From: an uncultured Prevotellaceae bacterium
GTDB taxonomy: Bacteria; Bacteroidota; Bacteroidia; Bacteroidales; Bacteroidaceae
NCBI GenBank assembly: GCA_947166655.1
Contig: CAMVFC010000030.1
Span: 1-32,169, forward strand
Length of the DNA stretch: 32,169 nt
Reading direction: 5' to 3'
A model generated the notes under the pieces. That model ran no database searches, was not told the DNA's origin, and was given only the letters and a program-made list of their open reading frames with translations. The position numbers and the translations under genes were made by a program. Of this stretch, positions 22,143 to 32,020 are shown one piece after another (the stretch's first letter is position 1; the number at the start of each line of letters is the position of its first letter).

Positions 22143-23501
22143 TCATTTTATTATTTTTGTGCTCACGCGACTGCCGTCATCGTAGGTGATTTCTTTGATG
22201 TTAACTCCCTTAAACGGCTTGCTGCTGTGCATACCGGAAAGGTTGACATACTGCACACTTATTACTTTTCTTGCTACTGAACTCGACACTTTGACCATAG
22301 TCTCTATGCCCTCCGGCAAGTGCTCGTTGAACCACTCCATATTGGCAAGCAAGACTGATTTCAGTGTGTCTGCCCGCTCGCTTAGTGTCTTCTTGTCAGC
22401 GTAGTCCCATAAGACTTTTTCCTCTTCAAAGGCTTCACTGCAGGGCTGTAGGTACTCGTCCACATAATCCATCCAGTCCTGTACTTCGGCAGGATAAAAG
22501 TCATTCCACGCATTTCTCACCGCTTCACAGAAGTCTTCATCCTTTATCAGTTCGCCTATCCAGTGAGGTGTGAATCCGTAGGAGGTTTTCATCTTGAAAG
22601 TATAGTCAGTCTTACTACGATAGCCACACGAAATATCCCACAACGGTCCGGCCATCCACCGGGCATCCTCTGCATAGTCTTTATGCAAGAAGAAACTGCC
22701 GTGAAAGCCATCGCTGTTGTCAAGTATTTCCTGGACTATAAAATACTTCGCCATCTCATCAACATCGATGAGTTCCTCCCACGTGCTATAACTCTTATAC
22801 TCATCGTAGATGCGTGCAGTGATTTCTGTAAACTCAGCAGTGAGCCAATTCTTTTGCGCCACGGAAAGGGAATCAGGCGAATGATAAGTGATGTTTAACT
22901 TCCATTTATCTTTTTCCTTTATACTTATTTGGTTTTTAGCCAAATAATTGTCCACTTCCACCAGCCAGCCGTAAGGAATGGTGGCAGGGTCTTCGTTGAA
23001 ATTGGGCTGCTCGTAGATATCCAAACGGTTCGTGCCGATGCGGTTGGTCTCGGAGAGAAGGTATAAACCGAGGTTTACGCCGTTGAGCACCACTTCCACA
23101 GGCCGTGTGGAAGGTGTCCACTCCATCCCTAATATCTTTCCCAGCTGCATACCAGCCACCGTGGGCTCATAGAACTTCAGCAAAGCCCAGTGCCTGTTTC
23201 TTTTCATTCCCAGCAAAGAAGCCTTCTCTGCCAGCCTTATTTTATAGGGTTTCTTAGCTCCCTTCCACGACGAGTTGCCCCTGCCGCGTATTTCTAACGG
23301 CAAGGGCATCTCAACCGAACCTATATTGTGGCTGGAATCCAGACTGTCTATAATATAATAGGTACCCGGAACGTAGACTGTCTTTGAGGTTATCGCCTTG
23401 TGGTTCTGCGTTTCTATGTGAACGACGGGCAGGGTGCCTGTCTGCGCCTTCACACTGTAAAGAGTGAAAAATAATAGAATGAAAAGTGAAAGAAATCTCA
23501 A
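22143..23501 (-). CDS. Secreted CotH-kinase-like protein
   Basis: The 452-residue protein has a signal peptide (MRFLSLFILLFFTLYSVKA). The CotH domain covers about residues 65-330, with EIRGRGNSSWKGAKKPYKIR, LGLYLLSETNRIGTNRLDIY, IVQEILDNSDGFHGSFFLHK and GPLWDISCGY. CotH proteins are atypical kinases that phosphorylate secreted proteins. In this Bacteroidales branch the usual catalytic Asp-x(5)-Asn pattern and WDFD are altered (DGFHGS, WDIS), so activity is uncertain. The C-terminal ~40 residues (ISVQYVNLSGMHSSKPFKG and following) resemble the short sorting-like tails common on Prevotella exported proteins. It follows nadA by 18 bp and may be co-transcribed with it, with no evident functional link. 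Confidence 0.88.
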   Translation of the reverse strand: MRFLSLFILLFFTLYSVKAQTGTLPVVHIETQNHKAITSKTVYVPGTYYIIDSLDSSHNIGSVEMPLPLEIRGRGNSSWKGAKKPYKIRLAEKASLLGMKRNRHWALLKFYEPTVAGMQLGKILGMEWTPSTRPVEVVLNGVNLGLYLLSETNRIGTNRLDIYEQPNFNEDPATIPYGWLVEVDNYLAKNQISIKEKDKWKLNITYHSPDSLSVAQKNWLTAEFTEITARIYDEYKSYSTWEELIDVDEMAKYFIVQEILDNSDGFHGSFFLHKDYAEDARWMAGPLWDISCGYRSKTDYTFKMKTSYGFTPHWIGELIKDEDFCEAVRNAWNDFYPAEVQDWMDYVDEYLQPCSEAFEEEKVLWDYADKKTLSERADTLKSVLLANMEWFNEHLPEGIETMVKVSSSVARKVISVQYVNLSGMHSSKPFKGVNIKEITYDDGSRVSTKIIK

Positions 23502-23519
23502 TTTTCCAATTAATATTAT

Positions 23520-24470
23520 TTACAACCCGAGGCGGGCGCTGATCTCCAGCATCCGCTCTATAGGCTTGATAGCTTTGGCAGCGACGTCCTTGTCCACGGT
23601 GACCACAGGCTGTTCGTCGCGCAGACAACGATAGAGTTTCTCCATCGTCACCATCTTCATGTACTCGCATTCGTTGCAGGCGCAGGTGGAATCATCAGGC
23701 GGTGCCGGGATGAAAGTCTTCTGCGGACAGCTTTTCTGCATCTCATGCAGGATGCCGCTCTCGGTGGCTACGATGAACACGGTGGACTCGTCAGCGATGG
23801 CGAACTTCAGCAAGGCTGCCGTCGAGCCGACCTTGTCGGCAAGCTTCACCACGGGGCCTTCACATTCGGGGTGAACGAGCACCTTCGCCTGCGGATGCTC
23901 TGCTTTCAGAGCAATAATCTTCTCCACGCTGAAACGGGCGTGAACGTGGCAAGCTCCGTTCCAGAGCAGCATCTTTCTACCTGTGATAGAATTTATATAG
24001 GCACCCAGGTTCTGGTCGGGGCCGAAGATTATCGGTGTGTCTTCTGGCAGCGACTCCACAATCTGTCGTGCGTTGCTGGAAGTGACCACGACGTCGGTCA
24101 CCGCCTTCGTGGCTGCTGTAGTATTGACATAGGAAATGACAGTATGGTCGGGATGCTCAGCCACGAACCGTGCAAACTCATCGGCAGGACAACTTTCTGC
24201 CAGCGAGCATGTGGCATTCACATCGGGCACCAGCACTTTCTTATCCGGACAGAGGATGGCAGCCGTCTCGCCCATAAAATGGACACCACACAGCACTATG
24301 ATATCAGCATCGGTGCGGGCGGCCTGCTGTGCCAAGGCCAGACTGTCGCCAATGAAGTCGGCAATATCCTGAATATCGCCACTCACGTAGTAGTGAGCCA
24401 TGATGACGGCATTCTTCTCGCGGGCCAGGCGGCGGATTTCGGCCTGAAGTTCAGTTTTCGTTTTTGACAT
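23520..24470 (-). CDS. nadA: Quinolinate synthase A
   Basis: The 316-residue cytoplasmic [4Fe-4S] enzyme condenses iminoaspartate with dihydroxyacetone phosphate to give quinolinate in de novo NAD synthesis. The family signatures are intact: AVIMAHYYVSGDIQDIADF, the cluster cysteines in VLCGVHFMGETA (C61) and WNGACHVHARF (C174), and the C-terminal CACNECEYM (C263, C265, C268). HPECEGPVVKLADKVGST, VATESGILHEMQ and the C-terminal PIERMLEIS are also present. The length is normal. The partner genes nadB and nadC are not in this window. A TAnnTTTG box lies about 90 bp upstream. Confidence 0.97.
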   Translation of the reverse strand: MSKTKTELQAEIRRLAREKNAVIMAHYYVSGDIQDIADFIGDSLALAQQAARTDADIIVLCGVHFMGETAAILCPDKKVLVPDVNATCSLAESCPADEFARFVAEHPDHTVISYVNTTAATKAVTDVVVTSSNARQIVESLPEDTPIIFGPDQNLGAYINSITGRKMLLWNGACHVHARFSVEKIIALKAEHPQAKVLVHPECEGPVVKLADKVGSTAALLKFAIADESTVFIVATESGILHEMQKSCPQKTFIPAPPDDSTCACNECEYMKMVTMEKLYRCLRDEQPVVTVDKDVAAKAIKPIERMLEISARLGL

Positions 24471-24555
24471 TGTATAATTATAATTGTTGATTTCTTTTTT
24501 CGAAAAGAAAGCCTATGTATATGATAATAGGCTGTTCATTTTGTTAATAACTCTG

Positions 24556-24563
24556 CAAAGGTA
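24556..24563 (-). promoter_or_regulatory. -7 box of nadA
   Basis: The minus strand reads TACCTTTG then CA, an exact TAnnTTTG match, about 86 bp before the nadA ATG. No -33 element is clear. The remaining gene-free sequence 24471-24808 holds this box, the porZ terminator and AT-rich DNA. Confidence 0.5.
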
Positions 24564-24650
24564 CAATTTTTCAGTGAGATAGCTTGTGAATAACTGAAAA
24601 AAAGTAGTTGAAAAGTTATATTTAACTATTCGGTAACTTTTTTGGTTATT

Positions 24651-24694
24651 GAGAAAAAATACTTCCGAGTCAAAGTGAACCTTGATTCGGAAGT
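24651..24694 (-). terminator. Rho-independent terminator after porZ
   Basis: On the minus strand a 13-bp stem (ACTTCCGAATCAA paired with TTGACTCGGAAGT, one G-T wobble, 8-nt loop) is followed by ATTTTTTC. It lies about 115 bp after the porZ stop and before the nadA promoter, closing the leuS-to-porZ group. Confidence 0.75.
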
Positions 24695-24808
24695 TGTATT
24701 TAATTGTTGAGTTTAGTTTGACAGCGTTATTGACAGGCGCACATATTAAAGTAATTCTTATTATTCACTCTTCACTCTTTCATCTTTTCACTCCGGGCGA
24801 AGTGAGCA

Positions 24809-27124
24809 TTATCTGATGAAGGCTACACGGCTGACAGCAGCTTTCTTGCCGTCGGAGGTGGAAACGATGATGTGGTAGATACCGGAAGCGACGCGACGAC
24901 CGTTGGCGTTGCATCCGTTCCAGGAGAAGAATCCTCCGTTGGACTTACCGCTCCATACGAGCTGTCCGGCCGTCGAGACAATCTTCACTTCACAATCTTT
25001 TTGCAGTCCGCGCACAGAGATTGGACCATTGTAGTCGGGGCCGACAGGGTTGGGATAGACGAAGATATCGTCATCATTGAGGTCTTCGACGCTGTTAGTG
25101 GCATCGGACATATAGCTGCAGAGTCCTTTGGCAGTGGCAAAGAAGACTTCTCCCGTATGGTGGTTGATGGCGATGTCCGAGACGTCGTTGTCGGTGAGTG
25201 GCGAGTTGTCAACAGTGAAGTGATGTATTTCTTCCTGACAGTCTTCGCTCATCAGGTAGACACCGTTGTTCTGCGTTCCGAACCATTTACGGTTGCCGCT
25301 GTCGATGGCAATACATTGGATAGGAACGTTGGAGAGCAAGTAGTCTGCCAGTCCGCTGCCATCGTTGCGTGCCACCTTCACCTGTTCGAAGGTGAAGTCG
25401 TCGTTCATGAATTCGTCGGGATTGTTTACGACGAAAGGTCCTATCTCAGTGCCGAACCATATTTGCCCTCCCTGATCTTCTGTGATACAGAAGAAGCCAT
25501 TGGGTTTGTACGAGGTACCGTCCTGGTTGGTGATTTCCGTGCGAAGCTTTCTATAGTCGTCGGCGCGGTTGTCGATGGTGCCGTTGTAGTCGAGCAGGTA
25601 GATGCCGCGCTGGTCCATGCGTCGGCTATTGAGCCATGCACGTCCTTTGCTGTCAAAGAAAATCTTGTCCACGGTGCTGGCACTTTTTATTTCGGGACAA
25701 GGGATTCCTGTCCAACTGCCATCGGGACGCATTACGCGCAGAGTGGTGTCGGCACGTCCTTCTGTGCAGTTCAACACCCACAGATTTCCGTCACCATCGT
25801 AGGTGATGCCGTCGGCAACGGTAAACCATTGCGGTCGGGCATCATTGGGCAGGATGCTCTGCAGGGGGCTGTTATCCGGTCCGAGGTGTCCGATGCATTT
25901 GTAGTCCCTGTATTCGAAGATACCGCTTCGTGCTGTTCCGAGATAAAAATGATTAGCATCCGAAGGGTCTTGTGCAATCTGAGTGACGTCTGTGAACCTT
26001 TCGTTGGGAAAGCTTTCGGTGGCCGATTTGTAGTCGAAGTGTGTCCACGTGCCGTCGGGTTCGTAGACCATGGCTGTTCCGGGTCTGCTGGTGCTGGAGT
26101 AGTTTCTGTTTCCTCCGGCAATGAAGAGTCGATCGCCTATATATTTAAAGGTATAGGTGTAGTCGTGCAGTGGGCTGTTCGGATGAATATTGGCGGTGGC
26201 CAGCTGGAAGGTATTGTCGGCAAGTGTGTAGGCCTGCAGACCATCATAGCTGTCGCTGGCCCAGTAGGTGTTAGCACTCTTTGCCAGCCATTTCCATTGG
26301 TTTTCGTTCTTGACGTTAGTGTACTTATTCCACTGCGTATACAGGAGAATGTTGGTGCTGTTGCCAACGATCAGACAATCGTCTGAAACGCCGGCAAACG
26401 AAGCTTTTATGCTGGCGGCCTGACTGAAGGTTTCACCTTGCGTCTCAGATACTTGCAGTGTGTTGGAAGTAGTGGCAAAGAGATGATTATCGAAGTACAA
26501 CAGGCGTGTGGGCTTCAGCGTTTCGTTAATCAGCTGCCACTTCGACTTGTCCTGCAGGTTCTGGTTCTTGCGTCCTCGCATGATGCCGGAGGCTGTCGTG
26601 ACGAAGATATATTGGTCGTCTGCTGTGCAGGCGGTGATGTTCTCTCCGAGGTTATAGGTGTTGGTGATGAAACCTTGTTCCATATCGATGACAACGAGTC
26701 CGAAGCCTGTGCTGAGGTAGGCACGTTTGCCCTGTACTTCCACGCTGTTGACATCTTTTCCTGAAAGGGTGCTTTTTTTCAGTTGGTTGAGGTTGATGAC
26801 ATCGTTGTCGTCCTCGGTGGAGAGCAGGTCGATGTTACTGTTCTCATATACCAGCAGGATGCGTTTGGCTTCCGGGCTGTAGGCTATGAAATGAATGTTG
26901 ATATCGTTCAGCTGGTTTTGCCAGTCAAAGGTAGTGATGCTTTGGTCCTCGCTGTCGTAGGCCATGAGCTTGCTTTCCATGAGGCCGTAGATGCGCTTGC
27001 CCACGGGAAGATTATACGTACAGACGTAGTACGATGGGAAAATCTTCCACGTGCCGAGGGCATCTGCCAGTGTGTCTGCCGCAATCATGGTGGTGGCAAG
27101 TAGCAGGAAAAACAGTCGTTTCAT
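24809..27124 (-). CDS. porZ: Type IX secretion system surface protein PorZ
   Basis: The 771-residue exported protein is a T9SS attachment-complex component; in Porphyromonas gingivalis PorZ delivers anionic LPS to the sortase PorU at the cell surface. A signal peptide (MKRLFFLLLATTMIAADTLA) leads directly into the PorZ N-terminal propeller (LGTWKIFPSYYVCTYNLPVG). Repeated propeller blades follow (KRAYLSTGFGLVVIDMEQGF; GGQIWFGTEIGPFVVNNPDE; NRKWFGTQNNGVYLMSEDC). The final ~85 residues (IFVYPNPVGPDYNGPISVRG, GQLVWSGKSNGGFFSWNGCN, GRRVASGIYHIIV) form a T9SS type-A C-terminal sorting domain. It lies 41 bp after rdgB and is the last gene of the leuS group. No other T9SS gene is in the window. Confidence 0.9.
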   Translation of the reverse strand: MKRLFFLLLATTMIAADTLADALGTWKIFPSYYVCTYNLPVGKRIYGLMESKLMAYDSEDQSITTFDWQNQLNDINIHFIAYSPEAKRILLVYENSNIDLLSTEDDNDVINLNQLKKSTLSGKDVNSVEVQGKRAYLSTGFGLVVIDMEQGFITNTYNLGENITACTADDQYIFVTTASGIMRGRKNQNLQDKSKWQLINETLKPTRLLYFDNHLFATTSNTLQVSETQGETFSQAASIKASFAGVSDDCLIVGNSTNILLYTQWNKYTNVKNENQWKWLAKSANTYWASDSYDGLQAYTLADNTFQLATANIHPNSPLHDYTYTFKYIGDRLFIAGGNRNYSSTSRPGTAMVYEPDGTWTHFDYKSATESFPNERFTDVTQIAQDPSDANHFYLGTARSGIFEYRDYKCIGHLGPDNSPLQSILPNDARPQWFTVADGITYDGDGNLWVLNCTEGRADTTLRVMRPDGSWTGIPCPEIKSASTVDKIFFDSKGRAWLNSRRMDQRGIYLLDYNGTIDNRADDYRKLRTEITNQDGTSYKPNGFFCITEDQGGQIWFGTEIGPFVVNNPDEFMNDDFTFEQVKVARNDGSGLADYLLSNVPIQCIAIDSGNRKWFGTQNNGVYLMSEDCQEEIHHFTVDNSPLTDNDVSDIAINHHTGEVFFATAKGLCSYMSDATNSVEDLNDDDIFVYPNPVGPDYNGPISVRGLQKDCEVKIVSTAGQLVWSGKSNGGFFSWNGCNANGRRVASGIYHIIVSTSDGKKAAVSRVAFIR

Positions 27125-27165
27125 AGAGTCGTCGTTTTTGTTGTTGGTGAGAGAACACCTGGATT

Positions 27166-27768
27166 TTATTGTGAGCGTGTTTCCGAGAGGAAGCGTACCA
27201 ACTTCTGTGTGGCACGTCCGCGATGGCTGATGGCGTTCTTTGTCTCGGCGCTCATCTGTGCAAACGAGCAGTCGTAGCCTTCGGGACGGAACACGGGATC
27301 GTAGCCGAAGCCCTCTTCGCCTGCGGCTTCGTGCAGGATGTCTCCTTCCACGATGCCCTCGAAGAGATGTTCCTCTCCTTTATATATTAACGCGATGACG
27401 GTGCGAAATCTTGCGTGTCGGTTGTCTTTTTTTTCGAGATTATGCAGCAGCAGAGCCATGTTGGCTTTGCTGTCGTGGCTCTGCTGCTGCTGTTCTCCGT
27501 AGAGTTCGGCATAGCGTGCGGTGTGCACACCAGGTGCTCCTCCGAGGGCTTCTACCTCGAGTCCCGTATCGTCGGCGAAGCAGTCCAGGCCGTAGTGTTC
27601 CTTCACGTATCGAGCTTTCTGCAGGGCGTTTCCTTCGAGTGTGTCGGCAGTCTCGGGGATGTCCTCGTGGCAGCCTATGTCGCTGAGGCTGACAATGTCA
27701 AAGCGCTCTCCCAGAATCTGTCGCACTTCCTGCAGCTTATGTGCATTGTTGGTGGCAAAGACAATCAT
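27166..27768 (-). CDS. rdgB: RdgB/HAM1 family dITP/XTP pyrophosphatase
   Basis: The 200-residue cytoplasmic house-cleaning enzyme hydrolyses dITP, XTP and similar non-canonical purine nucleoside triphosphates to monophosphates and PPi. Motifs: [16 protein letters not shown] (substrate-binding N-terminus), [33 protein letters not shown] with TARYA (catalytic Asp and metal binding), GFGYDPVF and SHRGRA. An insertion-like poly-Gln run, [13 protein letters not shown], sits after TARYAELY. Its DNA is part of a 15-bp inverted repeat. The gene lies between the YitT-like and porZ genes with short gaps. Confidence 0.96.
   Translation of the reverse strand: MIVFATNNAHKLQEVRQILGERFDIVSLSDIGCHEDIPETADTLEGNALQKARYVKEHYGLDCFADDTGLEVEALGGAPGVHTARYAELYGEQQQQSHDSKANMALLLHNLEKKDNRHARFRTVIALIYKGEEHLFEGIVEGDILHEAAGEEGFGYDPVFRPEGYDCSFAQMSAETKNAISHRGRATQKLVRFLSETRSQ
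27444..27490. repeat. 15-bp perfect inverted repeat inside rdgB
   Basis: GCAGCAGCAGAGCCA (27444-27458) and TGGCTCTGCTGCTGC (27476-27490) are exact complements with a 17-bp loop, inside the coding region. They encode parts of NMALLLHN and [10 protein letters not shown]. Confidence 0.8.
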
Positions 27769-27793
27769 TGTTTTTAAATGAAAAGTGAGAACT

Positions 27794-28678
27794 TTACGTC
27801 TTGATATGGTCGAATCCCTCTCCGTACACGCCGACCACCTTTGTCATCGTGACGAAGGCACGGTTGTCGATGTGCTTGATGAGTCGGAAAATCTGTGTGC
27901 TCTCGCGACGGCGTGCCATGACGATCAGCACGCGTCGTTGCTGCTTTGAGTACCATCCTTCGCCGTGCAGTTCGGTGACGCCGCGCTGCACTTCCTCGTT
28001 GATGGCCTTGGCGATCTCCTCGTGCTTGTCCGAGATGATGGTGAACTGCACGCTCTGCGAGGCCGAGGTCATCGTGTAGTCCAGCAGCAGCATAGAGATG
28101 ATGAGGATGACATAGCCCGTCACCACCTTGTTCCAGTCGTGGAAGACGAAGAAGCTGCTGGAGACGATGATGAAGTCCAGCCACATCAACACGCGTCCCA
28201 TGGAGAAGTTGCGGTACTTGTTGACGATGGCGGCGATGATGTCCGTTCCGCCCGTGGAGCCGTTGTTGATGAACACCACGGCCAGCGCACCACCTTCCAG
28301 GCACGCGCCGATGACAGCTGCCATGAAAGGCTGGTCGCCCACCACTTGCGGCAGTGTGCCGTCGGGCTGCATGAGCACCTTCTGCACGATGTCCAGGAAG
28401 ATGGTGATGCACGTGGTGGCGTAGATGGTCTTGGCGAAGAATTTGAAGCCGAGTATCTTCAGGCCGATGGCCAGCAGAATGGCGTTGATGATGAAGTAGC
28501 TGTACTGCGTGGGAAAACCTGTGGCGTAGAAGATGATGGCCGAGACACCCGTCATGCCGCCCGGCGTGAACTCATAGGGAAGCATGAAGGTGCAGAAGCC
28601 TATACAGTAGATGAGGCAGCCCAGGGCGATGAAGAAATAGTCCTTCACCTCATCCAATATCCAACTTAATTTGTTCAT
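27794..28678 (-). CDS. YitT family membrane protein with DUF2179 domain
   Basis: The 294-residue inner-membrane protein has five or six hydrophobic helices in the first ~190 residues ([70 protein letters not shown]). The family motif [14 protein letters not shown] and the loop [14 protein letters not shown] are present. A cytoplasmic DUF2179 domain forms the C-terminus ([40 protein letters not shown]). The role of the family is unknown; transport has been suggested. The frame extends to a TTG at 28702, but the ATG at 28678 gives the normal start. It lies 25 bp before rdgB and 134 bp after leuS, with a palindrome in the latter gap. Confidence 0.93.
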   Translation of the reverse strand: MNKLSWILDEVKDYFFIALGCLIYCIGFCTFMLPYEFTPGGMTGVSAIIFYATGFPTQYSYFIINAILLAIGLKILGFKFFAKTIYATTCITIFLDIVQKVLMQPDGTLPQVVGDQPFMAAVIGACLEGGALAVVFINNGSTGGTDIIAAIVNKYRNFSMGRVLMWLDFIIVSSSFFVFHDWNKVVTGYVILIISMLLLDYTMTSASQSVQFTIISDKHEEIAKAINEEVQRGVTELHGEGWYSKQQRRVLIVMARRRESTQIFRLIKHIDNRAFVTMTKVVGVYGEGFDHIKT

Positions 28679-28711
28679 TTTACATTCATTTTTTTTATTC
28701 AAAGTGAAAAT

Positions 28712-28798
28712 GAAGGACTCTCCCCGTCCTCCCTTTAGGGTATGAGGAAGTCGGAACTGAGTGTTCCGTCTGGACTCATTTTTTGGGGAGAGTCCTTC
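28712..28798. repeat. GGACTCTCCCC-type palindrome between leuS and the YitT-like gene
   Basis: GAAGGACTCTCCCC (28712-28725) and GGGGAGAGTCCTTC (28785-28798) are perfect 14-bp arms. Inside the left arm is GTCCTCCCTTTAGGG, also found in the MITE-like elements, so this looks like a degenerate or truncated copy. It may act as the leuS terminator or an attenuator. Confidence 0.8.
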
Positions 28799-28812
28799 AT
28801 TCTTTCAATCTT

Positions 28813-31710
28813 TCACTTCACCACGATGTTAATCATTCGTCCGGGCACGATGATGACCTTGACGATTTGTTTGTCCTCGACGTACTTTGGCGTGAGTTCG
28901 TGGTTTCTGGCGGCAGCCTCCACGGTGGCGTTGTCGGTGCCGGCGGGGAAGTCGATGCTGAAACGTGTCTTTCCGTTGAAGGCCACCATCATCTTCACGG
29001 TGTCTTCGACCAGATACTTCTCGTCGAACTCCGGCCACTGTGCGTCGCAGACGCTGGTCTGGTGACCCAGTGCCTCCCACAGTTCTTCGGCAATGTGCGG
29101 TGCGAAGGGAGCGATGAGCACCACGATGGGTTCCAGCACGGCGCGCTTCTGGCACTTCAGCTGCGCCAGCTCGTTCGTGGCAATCATGAAGGCGGGGATG
29201 GCCGTGTTGTAACTGAACGACTCGATGTCCTCCGTCACCTTCTTAATCAGCTTGTGCAGCACCTTCATCTCGGCGGCGGTGGGGGTCTCGTCGTCGGTGA
29301 CGGCGAGAGAGTCCTTCGACCAGAATATATTCCAGAATTTCTTCAGGAAGCGGAAACAGCCGTCGATGCCGGCGACGTCCCAGGGCTTCGACTGCTCGAT
29401 GGGGCCGAGGAACATCTCGTACAGGCGCAGCGTGTCGGCGCCGTACTTCTCGCAGATATCGTCGGGGTTCACCACGTTATATTTCGATTTCGACATCTTC
29501 TCGATGGCCTGGCTGACGAGGTACTGTCCGTTCGGGTTCAGCACGAACTCGGCTTCGCGGAACTCAGGCGTCCACTGCCTGATTTTCTCCACGTCGAGCA
29601 CGCCTGCGCTGACCATGCTGATGTCGGCATACACGGGGTCGGCCTCCGTACCCTGGTACGTGTAGACGTTCTTCTTCTTCGCATCGTCGTAGTGCTCGTC
29701 CAGCAGGTCGAAGCTTACGAACGTGTTGGTGCCGCGCAGACGATAGACAAAGCTGGACCATCCCTGTATCATTCCCTGGTTGATCAGTTTCTGGAAAGGC
29801 TCTTCCCTCTTGCTGACGCCGAGGTCGAAGAGGAATTTATTCCAGAAGCGGCTGTAGATGAGGTGTCCCGTGGCATGCTCCGAACCGCCGACGTAGAGAT
29901 CCACGTTCTGCCAGTAGGCGGCAGCCTGCTCGCTGACCAGCGCCGCGTCGTTATGCGGGTCCATGTAGCGGAGGTAGTAGGCCGATGAGCCTGCGAAGCC
30001 CGGCATGGTGTTCAGTTCCAGGGGGAAGACGGTCTTGTTGTCAATCATGGCATTGTCAGCCACCGTGTTCGTCTTCGTGTCCCACGCCCACCGTTTGGCA
30101 TTGCCCAGTGGTGGCTCGCCCGTCTCTGTGGGCAGGAATTTATCTACCTCGGGCAGCTCCAGCGGCAGACACTCCTCGGGAATCATCTGCGGCATTCCGT
30201 CCCTGTAGTACACCGGGAACGGCTCGCCCCAGTAGCGCTGACGCGAGAAGATGGCGTCGCGCAGGCGGTAGTTCACCTTCACGCGGCCCAGCTGATGTGC
30301 TTCTACGAAACGCTTTGTCTCGGCGATGGCCTCCTTGATGGACTTTTTGTTGAGAATCAGGCGTTCGCCATCGTAGACCACGCTCTTGTCGTCGCTCATG
30401 GGCGAGTTCATGACTTTGCCCTCTTTCGCGTCGTAGCTCTGTTCCGAGACGTCGGCACCCTCGATGAGGGGGATGATGGGCAGGTTGAAATGCTTGGCAA
30501 AGGCATAGTCGCGGCTGTCGTGTGCCGGCACCGCCATGATGGCCCCTGTGCCGTAGCCCGCCAGCACGTATTCCGCCACGTAGATGGGGCATCTCTCGCC
30601 CGTGATGGGGTTGATGCCGTAGGCGCCTGTGAACACGCCCGTCACCGTGTGGTCAATCATGCGCTCGCGCTCCGTGCGGCTCTTCACGTATTTGATGTAT
30701 TCGTCCACGGCGGCACGCTGCTCCGGCGTCGTCACCTGGTCCACCAGCTCGCTCTCGGGCGCCAGCACGAAGAACGTCACGCCGAACATCGTGTCTGCGC
30801 GCGTCGTGAAGATGGTAAAACTGACGTCCTGGTCGGCCACAGCAATGCGAATCTCAGCACCCTCCGAGCGACCTATCCAGTTGCGCTGCGTCTCCTTGAT
30901 GCTCTCACTCCATTCCAGCGTATCCAGACCGTCCAGCAGCCGCTGTGCGTAGGCTGAGACACGCAGACACCACTGCCGCATCCGTTTCTGCTCCACGGGA
31001 TAGCCGCCGCGCTCCGAGACGCCGTTCACCACCTCGTCGTTGGCCAGCACCGTGCCCAGCGCCGGGCACCAGTTCACCATCGTCTCGCCCAGGTATGCCA
31101 GGCGGTAGTTCATCAGCACCTCGCTCTGCCGACGCTCGTCCCAGCCGTTCCACTCGTCGGCCGTGAACGTCAGCTCTTCCGTCTGCGCCACGTCGAGACC
31201 GGCCGTGCCTTGCTTCTCGAAATGTTCAATAAGCTTTTCTATGGGTTGTGCCTTCTGACAGGCATTGCAGTAGAACGAGCCGAACATGCGCTGGAAGGCC
31301 CACTGCGTCCAGTGGTAATAGCCCGGCTCGCAGGTGCGCACCTCGCGACTCCAGTCAAACGAGAAGCCTATCTTGTCCAGCTGCTCGCGGTAGCGGGCGA
31401 TGTTCCCTTCGGTGGTGATGGCGGGATGCTGACCCGTCTGTATGGCATACTGCTCGGCAGGCAGGCCGTAGGCATCGTAGCCCATCGGGTTCAGCACGTT
31501 GTAGCCGCGCAGCCGCTTGTAGCGCGCGTAGATGTCGCTGGCGATGTAGCCCAGCGGGTGGCCTACGTGCAGACCGGCACCGCTCGGGTAGGGAAACATG
31601 TTCAGCACGTAGAACTTCTTGCGGCTGCCGTCCTCCTGCACTCTGTACGTCTGCTGCAGCACCCACCGTTGCTGCCATTTCTTCTCAATGTCTCTGAAGT
31701 TGTATTCCAT
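28813..31710 (-). CDS. leuS: Leucyl-tRNA synthetase
   Basis: The 965-residue class Ia enzyme charges tRNA-Leu in the cytoplasm. The HIGH-type motif is [16 protein letters not shown] (HVGH at 48-51). The editing (CP1) domain lies in the middle (e.g. [40 protein letters not shown]). [13 protein letters not shown] is near residue 737. The anticodon-binding and C-terminal domains follow ([33 protein letters not shown]). The protein is longer than the E. coli enzyme (~860) because of insertions typical of Bacteroidota. It is first in the group leuS - yitT-like - rdgB - porZ, with a TAnnTTTG box about 35 bp upstream. Confidence 0.98.
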   Translation of the reverse strand: MEYNFRDIEKKWQQRWVLQQTYRVQEDGSRKKFYVLNMFPYPSGAGLHVGHPLGYIASDIYARYKRLRGYNVLNPMGYDAYGLPAEQYAIQTGQHPAITTEGNIARYREQLDKIGFSFDWSREVRTCEPGYYHWTQWAFQRMFGSFYCNACQKAQPIEKLIEHFEKQGTAGLDVAQTEELTFTADEWNGWDERRQSEVLMNYRLAYLGETMVNWCPALGTVLANDEVVNGVSERGGYPVEQKRMRQWCLRVSAYAQRLLDGLDTLEWSESIKETQRNWIGRSEGAEIRIAVADQDVSFTIFTTRADTMFGVTFFVLAPESELVDQVTTPEQRAAVDEYIKYVKSRTERERMIDHTVTGVFTGAYGINPITGERCPIYVAEYVLAGYGTGAIMAVPAHDSRDYAFAKHFNLPIIPLIEGADVSEQSYDAKEGKVMNSPMSDDKSVVYDGERLILNKKSIKEAIAETKRFVEAHQLGRVKVNYRLRDAIFSRQRYWGEPFPVYYRDGMPQMIPEECLPLELPEVDKFLPTETGEPPLGNAKRWAWDTKTNTVADNAMIDNKTVFPLELNTMPGFAGSSAYYLRYMDPHNDAALVSEQAAAYWQNVDLYVGGSEHATGHLIYSRFWNKFLFDLGVSKREEPFQKLINQGMIQGWSSFVYRLRGTNTFVSFDLLDEHYDDAKKKNVYTYQGTEADPVYADISMVSAGVLDVEKIRQWTPEFREAEFVLNPNGQYLVSQAIEKMSKSKYNVVNPDDICEKYGADTLRLYEMFLGPIEQSKPWDVAGIDGCFRFLKKFWNIFWSKDSLAVTDDETPTAAEMKVLHKLIKKVTEDIESFSYNTAIPAFMIATNELAQLKCQKRAVLEPIVVLIAPFAPHIAEELWEALGHQTSVCDAQWPEFDEKYLVEDTVKMMVAFNGKTRFSIDFPAGTDNATVEAAARNHELTPKYVEDKQIVKVIIVPGRMINIVVK

Positions 31711-31743
31711 TCGTTGTGAAGCGTTTTTTTAGTGTTACGGCTG

Positions 31744-31751
31744 CAAAGGTA
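31744..31751 (-). promoter_or_regulatory. -7 box of leuS with adjacent 12-bp palindrome
   Basis: The minus strand reads TACCTTTG then CAG, an exact TAnnTTTG match 34 bp before the ATG. Immediately upstream, 31754-31765 is the perfect palindrome CCAAATATTTGG, lying in the spacer of the promoter where a repressor or activator could bind. Confidence 0.55.
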
Positions 31752-31793
31752 CACCAAATATTTGGATTGTGAAAAATAAAAGAGTGAAAAGTG

Positions 31794-31937
31794 AACTTTT
31801 GGAGCAGCGAGTGCCATAAGAGCTTGCTCTTAAATGGCCGAGTCGTGACAAAAGTCAGCAAAGGCAACTTTTGGAGCAGCGAGTGCCATAAGAACTTGCT
31901 CTTAAATGACCGAGTCGTGACAAAAGTCAGCAAAGCC
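31794..31937. repeat. Tandem pair of 72-bp palindromic (REP-like) units, locus 2
   Basis: Units 31794-31865 and 31866-31937 are almost identical to those at 9343-9486. The first unit matches its counterpart base for base across the 72 bp, including the inner arm TAAGAGC-TT-GCTCTTA; the second has a few changes. The same leader AGAGTGAAAAGTG precedes both pairs. It lies in the gene-free stretch 31711-32169 upstream of leuS. Confidence 0.9.
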
Positions 31938-32020
31938 AATCATTGAAACAGTGAAAAAGAGTGAAATCTGTGTAATCTGTGGTATATGATTGAATTAATT
32001 AGTCTATGATGAATGGCGAA

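Noticed and set aside
31685..31939. Small minus-strand frame through the 72-bp repeats
   Set aside because: It is a translation of the repeat units themselves (repeated LLTFVTTR and LLQKF) and changes with repeat copy, so it is not a gene.
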